In this document: positions 47,216 through 56,563 of the stretch, one piece after another | Numbering within the stretch: position 1 is the stretch's first letter | Layout of the letters: each line of letters begins with the position of its first letter | From: Szabonella alba | Lineage (GTDB): Bacteria > Pseudomonadota > Alphaproteobacteria > Rhodobacterales > Rhodobacteraceae | DNA: 64,000 nt | Direction of reading: 5' to 3' | Assembly: GCF_016765775.1 (NCBI RefSeq) | Contig: NZ_JAESVN010000002.1 | Location: forward strand, 594,445 to 658,444 | Notes under the pieces: generated by a model | What the model saw: only the letters and a program-made list of their open reading frames with translations | The model's database searches: none | What the model was told of the DNA's origin: nothing | Program-made: the position numbers and the translations under genes

Positions 47216-48439
47216 ATGGAACGGGATTGCGATATTCTGATTGTGGGCGGTGGGCTGAACGGCCCCGCACTGGCGCTGGCCTTGGCGCAGGCCGGGTTTT
47301 CGGTAGGCGTGGTCGATGCCCGCCCGGCTCCGGCACGGGCCGAGGCCGGGTTTGACGGGCGCGCCTATGCGCTGGCGCAGGCCAGCAAGCGGCTGCTTTC
47401 GGCCATCGGAATCTGGCCCGGCCTTGCCCCACTGGCCCAGCCGATCCTGCAGATCAAGGCCAGCGACGGGCGCGCGGGCGAAGGGGCAGCAGCGTTCTTT
47501 CTGCAATTCGATTCCGCCGAGACCGAGGACGGCCCGATGGGTTTCATGGTCGAGGACCGGCATCTTTATGCCGCGTTTCTTGAGGAGATGACGGTGGCGG
47601 GCGTGCGGCTGTGGTCGCGCGAAAGCGTTGTCGCGCAAACGGTCGATGCAGGCGGTGTGCGGGTACAACTGGCCTCGGGCGGCCATCTTTCGGCGCGGCT
47701 GCTGGTGGGTTGCGACGGTCGCGCCAGCGGCACGGCAACCCGCGCGGGCATCGGGCGGACGGGCTGGGGTTACGGGCAGACCGCGCTGGTGACGGCGGTG
47801 GATCACGAACGCCCCCATGACGGGATCGCGCATCAGTTTTTCATGCCGGGCGGCCCCTTGGCGATCCTGCCATTGCGGGGCAACCGGTCCTCGATTGTCT
47901 GGTCCGAGGGGGCTGCGCAGGCGGCAGCCGTTCAGGCCCTGCCCGATGCCGGTTACCTTGCTGCCCTGCGTCCGCGTTTCGGCGATTTTCTGGGCGATAT
48001 CGCGCTGGCGGGGGATCGCTTTACCTATCCGCTCAGCCTGACGCTGGCCAACCGGTTCGTAGCGCCGCGCGTGGCGCTGGTTGGCGATGCGGCACATGGG
48101 GTGCATCCGCTGGCGGGGCAGGGGCTGAACCTTGGCCTGCGCGATGTCGCGGCCCTGGCCGAGGTGCTGGCCGAGGCCGCACGGCGCGGTGAAGATTTTG
48201 CCGCCGCCGATGTGCTGGAACGCTATGAACGCTGGCGGCGCTTCGACACGGTGGTGATGGCTTTGGGGATGGATACGGTCAACCGGCTGTTTTCGAACGA
48301 CAACCCCATCCTGCGTCTGGGGCGCGATCTTGGCCTGGGCGCGGTCTCGGCCCTGCCCGCGTTGCGGCGGCGCTTCATGCGCGAGGCGGCAGGGCTGGAG
48401 GGCGATCTGCCGCGATTGTTGCGCGGGCTGCCTGTCTGA
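47216..48439 (+). CDS. UbiH/UbiF-type FAD-dependent hydroxylase
   Basis: The protein (407 residues from ATG 47216; ATG 47180 is an alternative) has the dinucleotide-binding start ILIVGGGLNGPALALALAQAGF, VEDRHLYAAFLEEM, the DG motif VGCDGRASGTATRAGIG and the FAD motif ALVGDAAHGVHPLAGQGLNLGLRD. These mark the ubiquinone-biosynthesis flavin hydroxylases. Neither start has a clear ribosome-binding site. Which ring position it hydroxylates cannot be told. Confidence 0.9.
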   Translation: MERDCDILIVGGGLNGPALALALAQAGFSVGVVDARPAPARAEAGFDGRAYALAQASKRLLSAIGIWPGLAPLAQPILQIKASDGRAGEGAAAFFLQFDSAETEDGPMGFMVEDRHLYAAFLEEMTVAGVRLWSRESVVAQTVDAGGVRVQLASGGHLSARLLVGCDGRASGTATRAGIGRTGWGYGQTALVTAVDHERPHDGIAHQFFMPGGPLAILPLRGNRSSIVWSEGAAQAAAVQALPDAGYLAALRPRFGDFLGDIALAGDRFTYPLSLTLANRFVAPRVALVGDAAHGVHPLAGQGLNLGLRDVAALAEVLAEAARRGEDFAAADVLERYERWRRFDTVVMALGMDTVNRLFSNDNPILRLGRDLGLGAVSALPALRRRFMREAAGLEGDLPRLLRGLPV

Positions 48440-48471
48440 CGGGACCGGCCTGATTGCGCCTGTCCCGCGGC

Positions 48472-48495
48472 GCCTCCGAACGGTCTGCCGGAGGC
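48472..48495 (+). terminator. Hairpin after the UbiH-type gene
   Basis: GCCTCCG and CGGAGGC form a perfect 7-bp stem with a 10-base loop, 33 bases after the stop. No T-run follows. Confidence 0.45.
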
Positions 48496-48692
48496 CCCGG
48501 CACTGCGTGAAATGCCCCCTCTTTCATCGCGGCAAGGACAGGCCGGGCTGTGACGCAAGGTCATGTCGCGGGCTTGGCCGGGCGCTTTGACCGGGCAATC
48601 AAAATTGCTTGCAACAGAATGGAAAACCGGGTCATTGAAGACTATTGCCCACCGAAAAGAGAGGGCGGAACAGACAACATGGGAGTCTCCAT

Positions 48693-50276
48693 ATGAAAAC
48701 GGTGATCGCCGGCCTTGGTGCCGCGCTCTTGTCCACGACAATGCTTGTGACCTCGGTTTCGGCCGAAACGATCCGCTGGGCGCGCGGCTCGGATGCGCTG
48801 ACGCTGGACCCGCATTCGCAAAATCAGGGCGTGACCCATAATTTCGCCCATCACATCTATGAAACGCTGGTGGACCGCGATGTCGAGGGCACGCTGCAAC
48901 CGCGTCTGGCCCTGTCCTGGGAAATCAAGGCAGATGACCCGACCGTCTGGGTGTTCAAGCTGCGCGAAGGCGTGACCTTCCATGACGGCGCGGCCTTCAC
49001 CGCCGAGGATGTGGTGTTTTCGCTGGACCGCGCGCGGTCGGAAAAATCCAACATGCGCCAGTTGCATGTCGATGTGGACAGCGTGACCGCCGTTGACGAT
49101 CTGACCGTCGAGGTCAAGATGAAGGGCCCGTCGCCGCTGTATGTCAATAACCTGACCAACACCTTCATGATGGACAAGACCTGGTCCGAGACCAACAATG
49201 TGGTCGAGGTGCAGGACTATGCGGCGGGCGAAGACAATTACGCCGTGCGCAACACCAATGGCACCGGCCCCTACAAGCTGGTCTCGCGTGAGGTGGATGT
49301 CCGGTCGGTCATGGCCGTGAATGACGACCACTGGGCCGAGAACAAGCCCGCCGTGACCGAAATCATCTATCTGCCGATCTCGGATGCCGCGACCCGCGTT
49401 GCGGCCCTGCTGTCGGGCGAGGTGGATATCGTTCAGGACGTGCCGGTGCAGGATATCGAACGGCTGACCGGAACCGACGGCATCAAGGTCGAGACCGGGC
49501 CGGAAAACCGCGTGATCTATTTCGGCTACAAGTTCGGCGATGCGCCGCTGAAAACCTCGAATGTCACCGAGGGCAACCCGTTCAACAACCCGCTGGTGCG
49601 TGAGGCGATGGAACTGGCTGTGGACCGGGACGCGATCAAACAGGTCGTGATGCGCGGGCAGTCGGTGCCGACGGGCGTTGCCAACCCGCCCTTCGTGGCT
49701 GGCTGGACGCCCGAGCTTGATGCCTATCCGGCCGTCGATCTGGACCGTGCCCGCGAATTGCTGGCCGAGGCAGGCTATCCCGACGGGTTCACCGTCACGC
49801 TGGACACGCCGAACAACCGCTATGTCAACGATGAGGCGATCAGTCAGGCCGTGGTCGGCATGCTGGGCCGGATCGGCATTCAGGTCACGCTGGCCTCGCG
49901 TCCGGTGGCGCAGCATTCGCCGCTTGTCACCTCGAACGAGACCGATTTCTACCTGCTGGGCTGGGGCGTTCCGACCTTCGATTCCGCCTATGTCTTCAAC
50001 GATCTGGTCCATACCAAGGATGGCAGCTACGGCGCTTATAACGGCGGGCTCTATTCCAACCCGGAACTGGATGAAAAGATCCGCTCGCTGGGCACCGAGA
50101 CCGATCTGGCCAAGCGTGACGCGACCGTGGCCGAGATCTGGCAGGTGGTGAAAGAGGACCGCGTCCTGCTGCCGATCCACAATCAGGTTCTGGCCTATGC
50201 CATGGCCGACCGGATCACCCTGCCGGTCCATCCCGAGAACCAGCCGCTTCTGACCTCGGTCACCTTCGCGGACTGA
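48693..50276 (+). CDS. Dipeptide/oligopeptide-type ABC transporter substrate-binding protein
   Basis: A 527-residue SBP_bac_5 protein with a signal peptide (about 1-24, ending SVSA). GGGAG precedes the ATG at 48693. Family marks are TIRWARGSDALTLDPHSQN, LALSWEIKADDPTVWVFKLREGVTFHDG and the late YLLGWGVPTFDSAY. It is the first gene of a complete five-gene Dpp/Opp-type system and is separated from the permease genes by a terminator hairpin. The ligand may be a peptide or another amine compound. Confidence 0.93.
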   Translation: MKTVIAGLGAALLSTTMLVTSVSAETIRWARGSDALTLDPHSQNQGVTHNFAHHIYETLVDRDVEGTLQPRLALSWEIKADDPTVWVFKLREGVTFHDGAAFTAEDVVFSLDRARSEKSNMRQLHVDVDSVTAVDDLTVEVKMKGPSPLYVNNLTNTFMMDKTWSETNNVVEVQDYAAGEDNYAVRNTNGTGPYKLVSREVDVRSVMAVNDDHWAENKPAVTEIIYLPISDAATRVAALLSGEVDIVQDVPVQDIERLTGTDGIKVETGPENRVIYFGYKFGDAPLKTSNVTEGNPFNNPLVREAMELAVDRDAIKQVVMRGQSVPTGVANPPFVAGWTPELDAYPAVDLDRARELLAEAGYPDGFTVTLDTPNNRYVNDEAISQAVVGMLGRIGIQVTLASRPVAQHSPLVTSNETDFYLLGWGVPTFDSAYVFNDLVHTKDGSYGAYNGGLYSNPELDEKIRSLGTETDLAKRDATVAEIWQVVKEDRVLLPIHNQVLAYAMADRITLPVHPENQPLLTSVTFAD

Positions 50277-50295
50277 GCGGACCCGACCTGACCTG

Positions 50296-50333
50296 CCGCC
50301 GCGACGGACCCCGGTCCCTCGCGGCGGTTTTCC
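50296..50333 (+). terminator. Rho-independent-type attenuator in the peptide transport operon
   Basis: CCGCCGCG (50296-50303) pairs with CGCGGCGG (50320-50327), with an inner GGACC/GGTCC stem, followed by TTTTCC. It sits between the binding-protein gene and the first permease, so partial read-through probably sets subunit ratios. Confidence 0.8.
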
Positions 50334-50353
50334 TTTCCTGACGGAGGTGGTCG

Positions 50354-51337
50354 ATGCTGGCCTTCATCATCCGGCGACTGGCGCAGTCGGTGCTGGTCAT
50401 GCTTTTCGTGGCGTTGATCGCCTTTGTCATCTTCCGCTATGTGGGCGATCCCATCGCCAGCATGGTGGGCGTCGAAACCCGGCTGGAAGATCAGGAGATC
50501 ATGCGCGACCGACTGGGTCTGAATGATCCTGCGGTGATCCAGTTCCTGCGTTTTGTCGGCAATGCGATGCAGGGGGAATTCGGCATTTCCTACCGCCTTC
50601 AGCAGCCGGTGACGGAACTGATCCTGTCGCGTCTGCCCGCCACCATTGAACTGGCCTTCGCCTCGGCCATGATCGCGCTGGTGTTCGGCGTCGTGCTGGG
50701 GGTGTTTACCGCGCTGAAACCCAAAAGCCTGCTGAGTGGTGCCGTCATGTCGGCCTCGCTGATCGGGGTCTCGCTGCCGACCTTCCTGATCGGGATCGGG
50801 CTGATCTATATCTTTTCAGTCGAACTGGGCTGGCTGCCCTCCTTTGGACGCGGTGAGGTGGTCGATCTGGGCTGGTGGCGCACGGGGCTTCTGACCGAGA
50901 CGGGGCTGAAATCCCTCATCCTGCCCGCGATCACCCTGTCGCTGTTCCAGTTGACGCTGATCATGCGGCTGGTGCGGGCGGAAATGCTGGAAGTGCTGCG
51001 CACCGAATATATCCGCTTTGCCCGCGCGCGCGGGCTGACCCAGCGCGCCATCAATTTCGGCCATGCGCTGAAGAACACGCTGGTGCCGGTCATCACCATC
51101 ACAGGGCTGCAACTGGGATCAGTCATCGCCTTTGCCATCGTGACCGAAACGGTGTTCCAGTGGCCGGGCGTCGGGTCGCTGTTCATCACCTCGGTGCAGG
51201 TCGTCGATGTGCCGGTGATGGCGGCTTACCTCATGTTCATCGCGCTGGTCTTCGTGTTGATCAACCTTGTCGTCGATATCCTCTATTTCGTTGTCGATCC
51301 GCGTCTGCGGGTGGATGGCGGCAGCAGCGGGAAATAA
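50354..51337 (+). CDS. ABC transporter permease, DppB type
   Basis: The 327-residue permease has six membrane segments, a start of LAFIIRRLAQSVLVMLFVALIAFVIF and the coupling loop EYIRFARARGLTQRAINFGHALKNTLVPV, typical of DppB/GsiC. GGAGG lies upstream of the ATG. The partner permease gene starts 3 bases after its stop. Confidence 0.94.
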   Translation: MLAFIIRRLAQSVLVMLFVALIAFVIFRYVGDPIASMVGVETRLEDQEIMRDRLGLNDPAVIQFLRFVGNAMQGEFGISYRLQQPVTELILSRLPATIELAFASAMIALVFGVVLGVFTALKPKSLLSGAVMSASLIGVSLPTFLIGIGLIYIFSVELGWLPSFGRGEVVDLGWWRTGLLTETGLKSLILPAITLSLFQLTLIMRLVRAEMLEVLRTEYIRFARARGLTQRAINFGHALKNTLVPVITITGLQLGSVIAFAIVTETVFQWPGVGSLFITSVQVVDVPVMAAYLMFIALVFVLINLVVDILYFVVDPRLRVDGGSSGK

Positions 51338-51340
51338 GCC

Positions 51341-52324
51341 ATGAGCAGCCAGGACATGACCCCAGCCCCCGCCCCCGGAACCCCTGCCCCGGTCGCCCCG
51401 CCCCGCCCGACGGGCCGCCTGCGCCGGATGCTGGACAGCGATATCTTCTATTCGTGGAAACGCTCGCCTGTCACGGTGATCGCGACCTTTACCGCGCTGT
51501 TTCTGATTCTGATGGCGCTGATGGCGCCCCTGATCGCGCCGCATGATCCGTTCAATCCGGCGTCATTGAACCTGATGGACGGGTTTACCCCGCCCGCCAG
51601 CGCCAGCGCCTTTTCGGACAACTGGTTCCTGATGGGGGCCGACAATCAGGGCCGCGACGTGCTGTCCACGATCATGTATGGCAGCCGGGTTTCGCTGTTC
51701 GTCGGCTTCATGGCGACGTTGTTCGCGGTGGTGATGGGCATGGGGCTGGGCCTGGCCGCCGGTTACAATGGCGGCATGATTGACGCGGTCATCATGCGCG
51801 TTGCGGATATCCAGCTTTCCTTCCCCGCCATCCTGATTGCGCTGCTGATCTTTGGTGTCGCGCGCGGGGTGATCCCGGCGAACCAGCAGGAAAGCATGGC
51901 GATCTGGGTGCTGATCCTGGCCATCGGCCTGTCGAACTGGGCGCAATTCGCGCGCACGGTGCGCGGGGCGACGATGGTTGAACGGGAAAAGGACTATGTC
52001 GCCGCCGCGCGCATCATGGGGGTGCATCCGGTGCTGATCCTCTTGCGCCATATCCTGCCCAATGTTCTGGGTCCGGTGCTGGTGATCGGCACCATCGGGC
52101 TGGCGCTGGCGATCATCGAGGAGGCGACGCTGTCTTTCCTTGGCGTGGGCGTGCCGCCGACGCAACCCAGCCTTGGCACGCTGATCCGCATCGGTCAGCA
52201 ATATCTGTTCTCGGGCGAATGGTGGATCCTGTTCTTCCCGGCCATGACGCTGATCCTGCTGGCGCTTTCGGTCAACCTTCTGGGCGACTGGCTGCGCGAT
52301 GCCCTGAACCCCAAGCTGCGCTGA
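51341..52324 (+). CDS. ABC transporter permease, DppC type
   Basis: The 327-residue permease has a Pro-rich cytoplasmic N-terminus (about 1-45), six membrane segments and the motifs FLMGADNQGRDVLSTIMYGSRVSL and EKDYVAAARIMGVHPVLILLRHILPN of the DppC family. It follows DppB by 3 bases and precedes the first ATPase by 10. Confidence 0.94.
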   Translation: MSSQDMTPAPAPGTPAPVAPPRPTGRLRRMLDSDIFYSWKRSPVTVIATFTALFLILMALMAPLIAPHDPFNPASLNLMDGFTPPASASAFSDNWFLMGADNQGRDVLSTIMYGSRVSLFVGFMATLFAVVMGMGLGLAAGYNGGMIDAVIMRVADIQLSFPAILIALLIFGVARGVIPANQQESMAIWVLILAIGLSNWAQFARTVRGATMVEREKDYVAAARIMGVHPVLILLRHILPNVLGPVLVIGTIGLALAIIEEATLSFLGVGVPPTQPSLGTLIRIGQQYLFSGEWWILFFPAMTLILLALSVNLLGDWLRDALNPKLR

Positions 52325-52334
52325 GGAGAAAACC

Positions 52335-53315
52335 ATGACCGAACCGCTGCTTTCGGTGCGGGGCCTGACGGTGGAATTTCCGACCCGTCACGGCATCCTG
52401 ACCGCGGTCGAGGATATCGACCTCGACATCATGCCCGGCGAAGTGCTGGGAATGGTGGGCGAATCCGGGGCGGGCAAGTCGATGACCGGCAATGCCATCA
52501 TCGGGCTGATCGAACCGCCGGGTCGCATCGCGCGGGGGGAGGTGCTTCTGAAGGGGCAGCGCATCGACAATCTGCCGCCTGATGAAATGCGCGCCATCCG
52601 GGGCCGCCGCATCGGCATGATCTTTCAGGATCCGCTGACCTCGCTGAACCCGCTTTACCGCATCTCGGATCAGTTGGTGGAAACCATCCGCACCCATCTG
52701 CCCCTGTCGCGGGATGCGGCGCTGAAACGGGCGATCGGGCTGCTGGATGATGTCGGTATTCCCGATGCGGCACGACGGATCGACGATTACCCGCATCAGT
52801 TTTCGGGGGGCATGCGGCAGCGGGTTGTGATCGCACTGGCGCTTTGTGCCGAACCCGATCTGGTCATCGCGGATGAGCCGACAACGGCGCTGGATGTGTC
52901 GGTGCAGGCGCAGATCATCGAGGTGATGAAACAGCTTTGCGCCGAGCGCGGTGCGGCGATCCTGCTGGTCACGCATGACATGGGCGTGATTGCCGAGACC
53001 GCCGACCGTGTGGCGGTGATGTATGCGGGCCGGATCGCCGAAATCGGCCCGGTGCGCGATGTCATCAAACACGCGATGCATCCCTATACGGCGGGGCTGA
53101 TGGGGGCGATCCCGCGACTGGGCGAGAACCTTGACCGGCTGAGCCAGATCCCCGGCGCGATGCCGCGCCTGTCGGCCATCCCGCAGGGCTGCGCGTTCAA
53201 TCCGCGCTGTCCGCGCGTGATGGATCGCTGCCGGGTAGATCGTCCGGGCCTGCTGGAACCCGTGCCGGGGCGGCGCGTCGCCTGCTGGCTTTATCCCGAG
53301 GAGGCACAGGCATGA
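52335..53315 (+). CDS. ABC transporter ATP-binding protein, DppD type
   Basis: The 326-residue ATPase has Walker A GESGAGKSMTGNAIIG, FQDPLTSLNPLYRI, signature FSGGMRQRVVIALAL and Walker B LVIADEPTTALDVSVQ. The C-terminal oligopeptide/dipeptide region with four Cys (GCAFNPRCPRVMDRC and CW) may bind an Fe-S cluster as in other DppD proteins. It overlaps the second ATPase by 4 bases. Confidence 0.94.
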   Translation: MTEPLLSVRGLTVEFPTRHGILTAVEDIDLDIMPGEVLGMVGESGAGKSMTGNAIIGLIEPPGRIARGEVLLKGQRIDNLPPDEMRAIRGRRIGMIFQDPLTSLNPLYRISDQLVETIRTHLPLSRDAALKRAIGLLDDVGIPDAARRIDDYPHQFSGGMRQRVVIALALCAEPDLVIADEPTTALDVSVQAQIIEVMKQLCAERGAAILLVTHDMGVIAETADRVAVMYAGRIAEIGPVRDVIKHAMHPYTAGLMGAIPRLGENLDRLSQIPGAMPRLSAIPQGCAFNPRCPRVMDRCRVDRPGLLEPVPGRRVACWLYPEEAQA

Positions 53316-54301
53316 GCGGACCGCTGCTGGATGTGCGCAACCTGTCGCGTCGCTTCGACGTGTCGAAACCCTGGCTGAACCGCAAGATCGAGGGGCTGGA
53401 GCGGCTTTATGTCAAGGCCGTCGACGATGTCAGCTTTACCGTCAACCGCGGCGAGACCTTCGCGCTGGTGGGGGAAAGCGGGTCGGGGAAATCGACCATC
53501 GCGCGGCTGATCGTGGGCCTTCTGAAACCCACGGCCGGTGAGATTTTCTTTGACGGGCAATCCTTGGCCAAGGGGTTGAACGGGGCCGAGGCGCGGCGTC
53601 TGCGCCGCCGGTTCCAGATGATCTTTCAGGATCCGCTGGCCAGCCTGAACCCGCGCTGGCGCGTCACCGATATCATCGCCGAACCCTTGCGCGTGTTCGA
53701 GGGCGGCATGGCCGACCGTGAGCGCCGGTTGCGGGTGGGCGAATTGCTGACGCTGGTGGGGCTGTCGCCCGAGGATGGCGTCAAGTTTCCGCATCAGTTT
53801 TCGGGTGGACAACGCCAGCGCATCGCGATTGCCCGGGCGCTGGCGGCGCGTCCCGAATTCATCGTCTGCGACGAACCCACCTCGGCGCTGGATGTGTCGG
53901 TGCAGGCGCAGATCCTGAACCTGATGAAGGATCTGCAGCGTGAATTCGGCCTGACCTATGTGTTCATCTCGCATAACCTGCAGGTGGTGCGGCATATGTC
54001 CGACCAGATCGGGGTGCTGTATCTGGGGCGCCTGGCCGAGGTGAATTCGGCGGCGGGCCTGTTTGCCGCGCCGCGCCATCCCTATACGCGGATGCTGCTG
54101 GACGCGGTGCCCGATATCGAGATGACGGGCCGGGGCCGCAGGAAGGTCGAGGGGGAAATCCCTTCGCCGCTGTCGCCGCCGCCGGGCTGCACCTTCCATC
54201 CGCGCTGTCCGCTGGCCAATGACCGCTGCCGGCGCGAGGTGCCGCACCTGCGCGCGGGCGTGGCCTGTCACGCGGTCGAGGAGGGGCGCGTTCCGGCCTG
54301 A
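53312..54301 (+). CDS. ABC transporter ATP-binding protein, DppF type
   Basis: The 329-residue partner ATPase has Walker A GESGSGKSTIARLIVG, FQDPLASLNPRWRV, signature FSGGQRQRIAIARAL, Walker B FIVCDEPTSALDVSVQ and the C-terminal GCTFHPRCPLANDRC segment. It is the last gene of the transporter operon, with 117 bases to leuB. Confidence 0.94.
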   Translation: MSGPLLDVRNLSRRFDVSKPWLNRKIEGLERLYVKAVDDVSFTVNRGETFALVGESGSGKSTIARLIVGLLKPTAGEIFFDGQSLAKGLNGAEARRLRRRFQMIFQDPLASLNPRWRVTDIIAEPLRVFEGGMADRERRLRVGELLTLVGLSPEDGVKFPHQFSGGQRQRIAIARALAARPEFIVCDEPTSALDVSVQAQILNLMKDLQREFGLTYVFISHNLQVVRHMSDQIGVLYLGRLAEVNSAAGLFAAPRHPYTRMLLDAVPDIEMTGRGRRKVEGEIPSPLSPPPGCTFHPRCPLANDRCRREVPHLRAGVACHAVEEGRVPA

Positions 54302-54335
54302 ACCGCCGCCGCGCCGCTTGCCGTTGCGTCGCCCC

Positions 54336-54358
54336 TGACCTTGACCATGACCTTGACC
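54336..54358. repeat. Short direct repeat upstream of leuB
   Basis: TGACCTTGACC occurs at 54336-54346 and again at 54348-54358, separated by one base. The pair sits about 60 bases before the leuB start. It may be a regulatory half-site pair or chance. Confidence 0.5.
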
Positions 54359-54418
54359 CCGGGGGGGCAAGGGGCTACGCCCATGCCGTCCCGTTTCCCC
54401 AGACCGCAGGAGCGTCCC

Positions 54419-55525
54419 TTGGCCAATCCCTCTCTTCTTATCCTCGCCGGTGACGGCATCGGTCCCGAAGTCATGACCGAAGTGAAAAAGATCATCGACT
54501 GGTTCGGCACCAAGCGCGGCATCGCGTTCGATGTCTCCGAGGATCTGGTGGGCGGCTGCGCCTATGACGCGCATGGCACGCCGCTGACCGATGCCACCAT
54601 GGCCAAGGCGCTGGCGGTGGATGCGGTTCTGCTGGGCGCTGTCGGCGGGCCGAAATATGACAATCTGGACTTTTCGGTAAAGCCCGAACGCGGGTTGCTG
54701 CGCCTGCGCAAGGAAATGGATCTCTATTCCAACCTCCGCCCCGCCCAGTGTTTCGACGCGCTGGCCGATTTTTCCTCGCTCAAGCGCGAGATCGTGGCGG
54801 GCCTCGATATCGTCATCGTACGCGAACTGACCTCGGGCATCTATTTCGGTGAGCCGCGCGGCATCATCACCGAAGGGAATGAGCGGGTCGGCATCAACAC
54901 CCAGCGTTATACGGAATCCGAAATTGCCCGTGTCGCGCGCTCGGCCTTTGAACTGGCCCGCCGTCGCAACAACAAGGTCTGCTCGATGGAGAAGGCCAAT
55001 GTGATGGAATCCGGCATTCTCTGGCGGCAGGTCGTGCAGGAAGTGCATGACAAGGACTATCCCGATGTCGAACTCAGCCATATGTATGCCGATGCGGGCG
55101 CGATGCAGCTGACCCGCTGGCCCAAGCAGTTCGACGTGATCGTGACCGACAACCTGTTCGGCGACATGTTGTCGGATCTGGCGGCGATGCTGACCGGCAG
55201 TCTGGGCATGCTGCCCTCGGCCAGCCTTGGCGCGCCGGCGGCGAATGGTCGGCCCAAGGCGCTTTATGAACCGGTCCACGGCTCGGCTCCCGATATTGCC
55301 GGACAGGGCAAGGCCAATCCGATTGCCTGTATCCTCAGCTTCGCGATGGCGCTGCGCTACAGCTTTGATCTGGGGGATGAGGCGTCGCGCGTGGAACAGG
55401 CGGTGGAAAAGGTGCTGGCCGACGGTCTGCGCACCGCTGATCTGATGGGCCCCGAGGGCGGCACGCCGGTGTCCACCTCGGCCATGGGCGATGCGGTCGT
55501 GGCAGCGCTGGACGCAAGCCTTTGA
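54419..55525 (+). CDS. leuB: 3-isopropylmalate dehydrogenase LeuB
   Basis: LeuB oxidises and decarboxylates 3-isopropylmalate in leucine synthesis. I choose a TTG start at 54419 because CAGGAG lies 6 bases upstream and the protein then begins [18 protein letters not shown], exactly as in relatives; an ATG at 54341 would add an unconvincing 26 residues. Signatures are [38 protein letters not shown] and [28 protein letters not shown]. Its 368 residues are the usual length. LeuC and LeuD are not in the window. Confidence 0.95.
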   Translation: MANPSLLILAGDGIGPEVMTEVKKIIDWFGTKRGIAFDVSEDLVGGCAYDAHGTPLTDATMAKALAVDAVLLGAVGGPKYDNLDFSVKPERGLLRLRKEMDLYSNLRPAQCFDALADFSSLKREIVAGLDIVIVRELTSGIYFGEPRGIITEGNERVGINTQRYTESEIARVARSAFELARRRNNKVCSMEKANVMESGILWRQVVQEVHDKDYPDVELSHMYADAGAMQLTRWPKQFDVIVTDNLFGDMLSDLAAMLTGSLGMLPSASLGAPAANGRPKALYEPVHGSAPDIAGQGKANPIACILSFAMALRYSFDLGDEASRVEQAVEKVLADGLRTADLMGPEGGTPVSTSAMGDAVVAALDASL

Positions 55526-55540
55526 CCCTGCGCTGAAATT

Positions 55541-55582
55541 CCAGACGGTCCCCTGCCGCACCCGGCGTGCGGGGGGCCGTCT
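55541..55582. terminator. Long hairpin between leuB and the DMT permease gene
   Basis: CAGACGG (55541-55547) pairs with CCGTCTG (55576-55582), with an inner CCGCAC/GTGCGG stem. It lies between the convergent ends of leuB and the permease gene and probably terminates both. Confidence 0.65.
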
Positions 55583-55596
55583 GACAGGCGTGCCGC

Positions 55597-56490
55597 CTAG
55601 CCGATCCGTGCGCGGCTGCCCTTCCAGACGGTGAAGGCCACGGCTGCGGCAAAGCCCAGCATGGCGGGTGTCAGCGCCTCACCCAGCAGGGCGGCGGCGA
55701 TGGCCAGCGTCACGAAGACCTGCAAAAGCTGCACCTGCCCGACCCGCGCGATGCCGCCCATGGCAAGGCCCCGGTTCCAGAAGATGAACCCCGCGAACAT
55801 CGACCCCAGCCCCAGATAGGCAAGTGCTGCAAGCGCCCTGCCGTCGGGCGCGCCGATGCCGCTGTCCCACAGCGCCCATGTGCCCGCCGCCGTGACCGGT
55901 AGCGCCAGCACCAGCGCCCAGGCGATCACCTCCCATCCCGGCCGTGTGCGCGACAGCTTGCCCGAGACGACATAGCCCAGTGACGTGACCACCGCCGCGC
56001 AGAGCAGCCACAGATGGCCGATTCCGGGCGCGATCCCGCTGCCGCGCAGGGTGAAGGCGATGACCAGCGCCGCCCCCGACAGGCTCCACCCCCAGAAGGC
56101 GGGGCCGGGGCGTTCCCCCCCAATCAGCGCGGCAATCCCGGCGGTCAGCAGCGGCAGAACGCCCAGCACGATACCGCCATGGGCCGCCGGAACCGTCTGC
56201 ATCGCGACATTCAGAAAGCCGGGAAAGCCGAAGACCAGCGTCGCCGCGACCACCAGAAAGGCCCGCCATTCCGACAGGGGCGGGGGGCGGCGCAGCAAAG
56301 CCAGGGCCAGCCCGGCGGCACTCGTCGCGATCAGCGCCCGGGCAAACATGATGAAAAGCGGGCTGAACCCGTCCAGCGCGATCCGGGTGGCGGGCAATGT
56401 GCCGCCAAAGATGACCACGCCACAAAAGCCCAGCAACAGCCCGGCAAGTGGGCGTCGATCCTGGCCCGGCGGGGGCGGTGCTGCGGTCAT
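55597..56490 (-). CDS. EamA/DMT-superfamily permease 1
   Basis: A 297-residue inner-membrane protein with ten hydrophobic segments in two EamA repeats (about 14-145 and 160-290). The ATG at 56490 is preferred over one at 56583. The first repeat has GVVIFGGTLPATRIALDGFSPLFIMFARALIA, the second GLGSMFAGFIFWNRGLAMGGIARVGQVQLLQ. DMT permeases often export metabolites or amino acids. It is divergent from a second DMT gene 73 bases away. Confidence 0.9.
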   Translation of the reverse strand: MTAAPPPPGQDRRPLAGLLLGFCGVVIFGGTLPATRIALDGFSPLFIMFARALIATSAAGLALALLRRPPPLSEWRAFLVVAATLVFGFPGFLNVAMQTVPAAHGGIVLGVLPLLTAGIAALIGGERPGPAFWGWSLSGAALVIAFTLRGSGIAPGIGHLWLLCAAVVTSLGYVVSGKLSRTRPGWEVIAWALVLALPVTAAGTWALWDSGIGAPDGRALAALAYLGLGSMFAGFIFWNRGLAMGGIARVGQVQLLQVFVTLAIAAALLGEALTPAMLGFAAAVAFTVWKGSRARIG

Positions 56491-56563
56491 TTTGCCTTGC
56501 GCTCCGGGATGCTGCGGGTCAGTTTCCTTTCCATACCAGTAAGCCTGAAGTGGATACCAGCCC

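Noticed and set aside
48642..50231. 529-codon minus-strand frame
   Set aside because: Antisense to the peptide-binding protein gene, which has a signal peptide and family motifs.
53291..55561. 756-codon minus-strand frame
   Set aside because: Antisense to the DppF-type ATPase and leuB; no recognisable domain and a compositional shadow.
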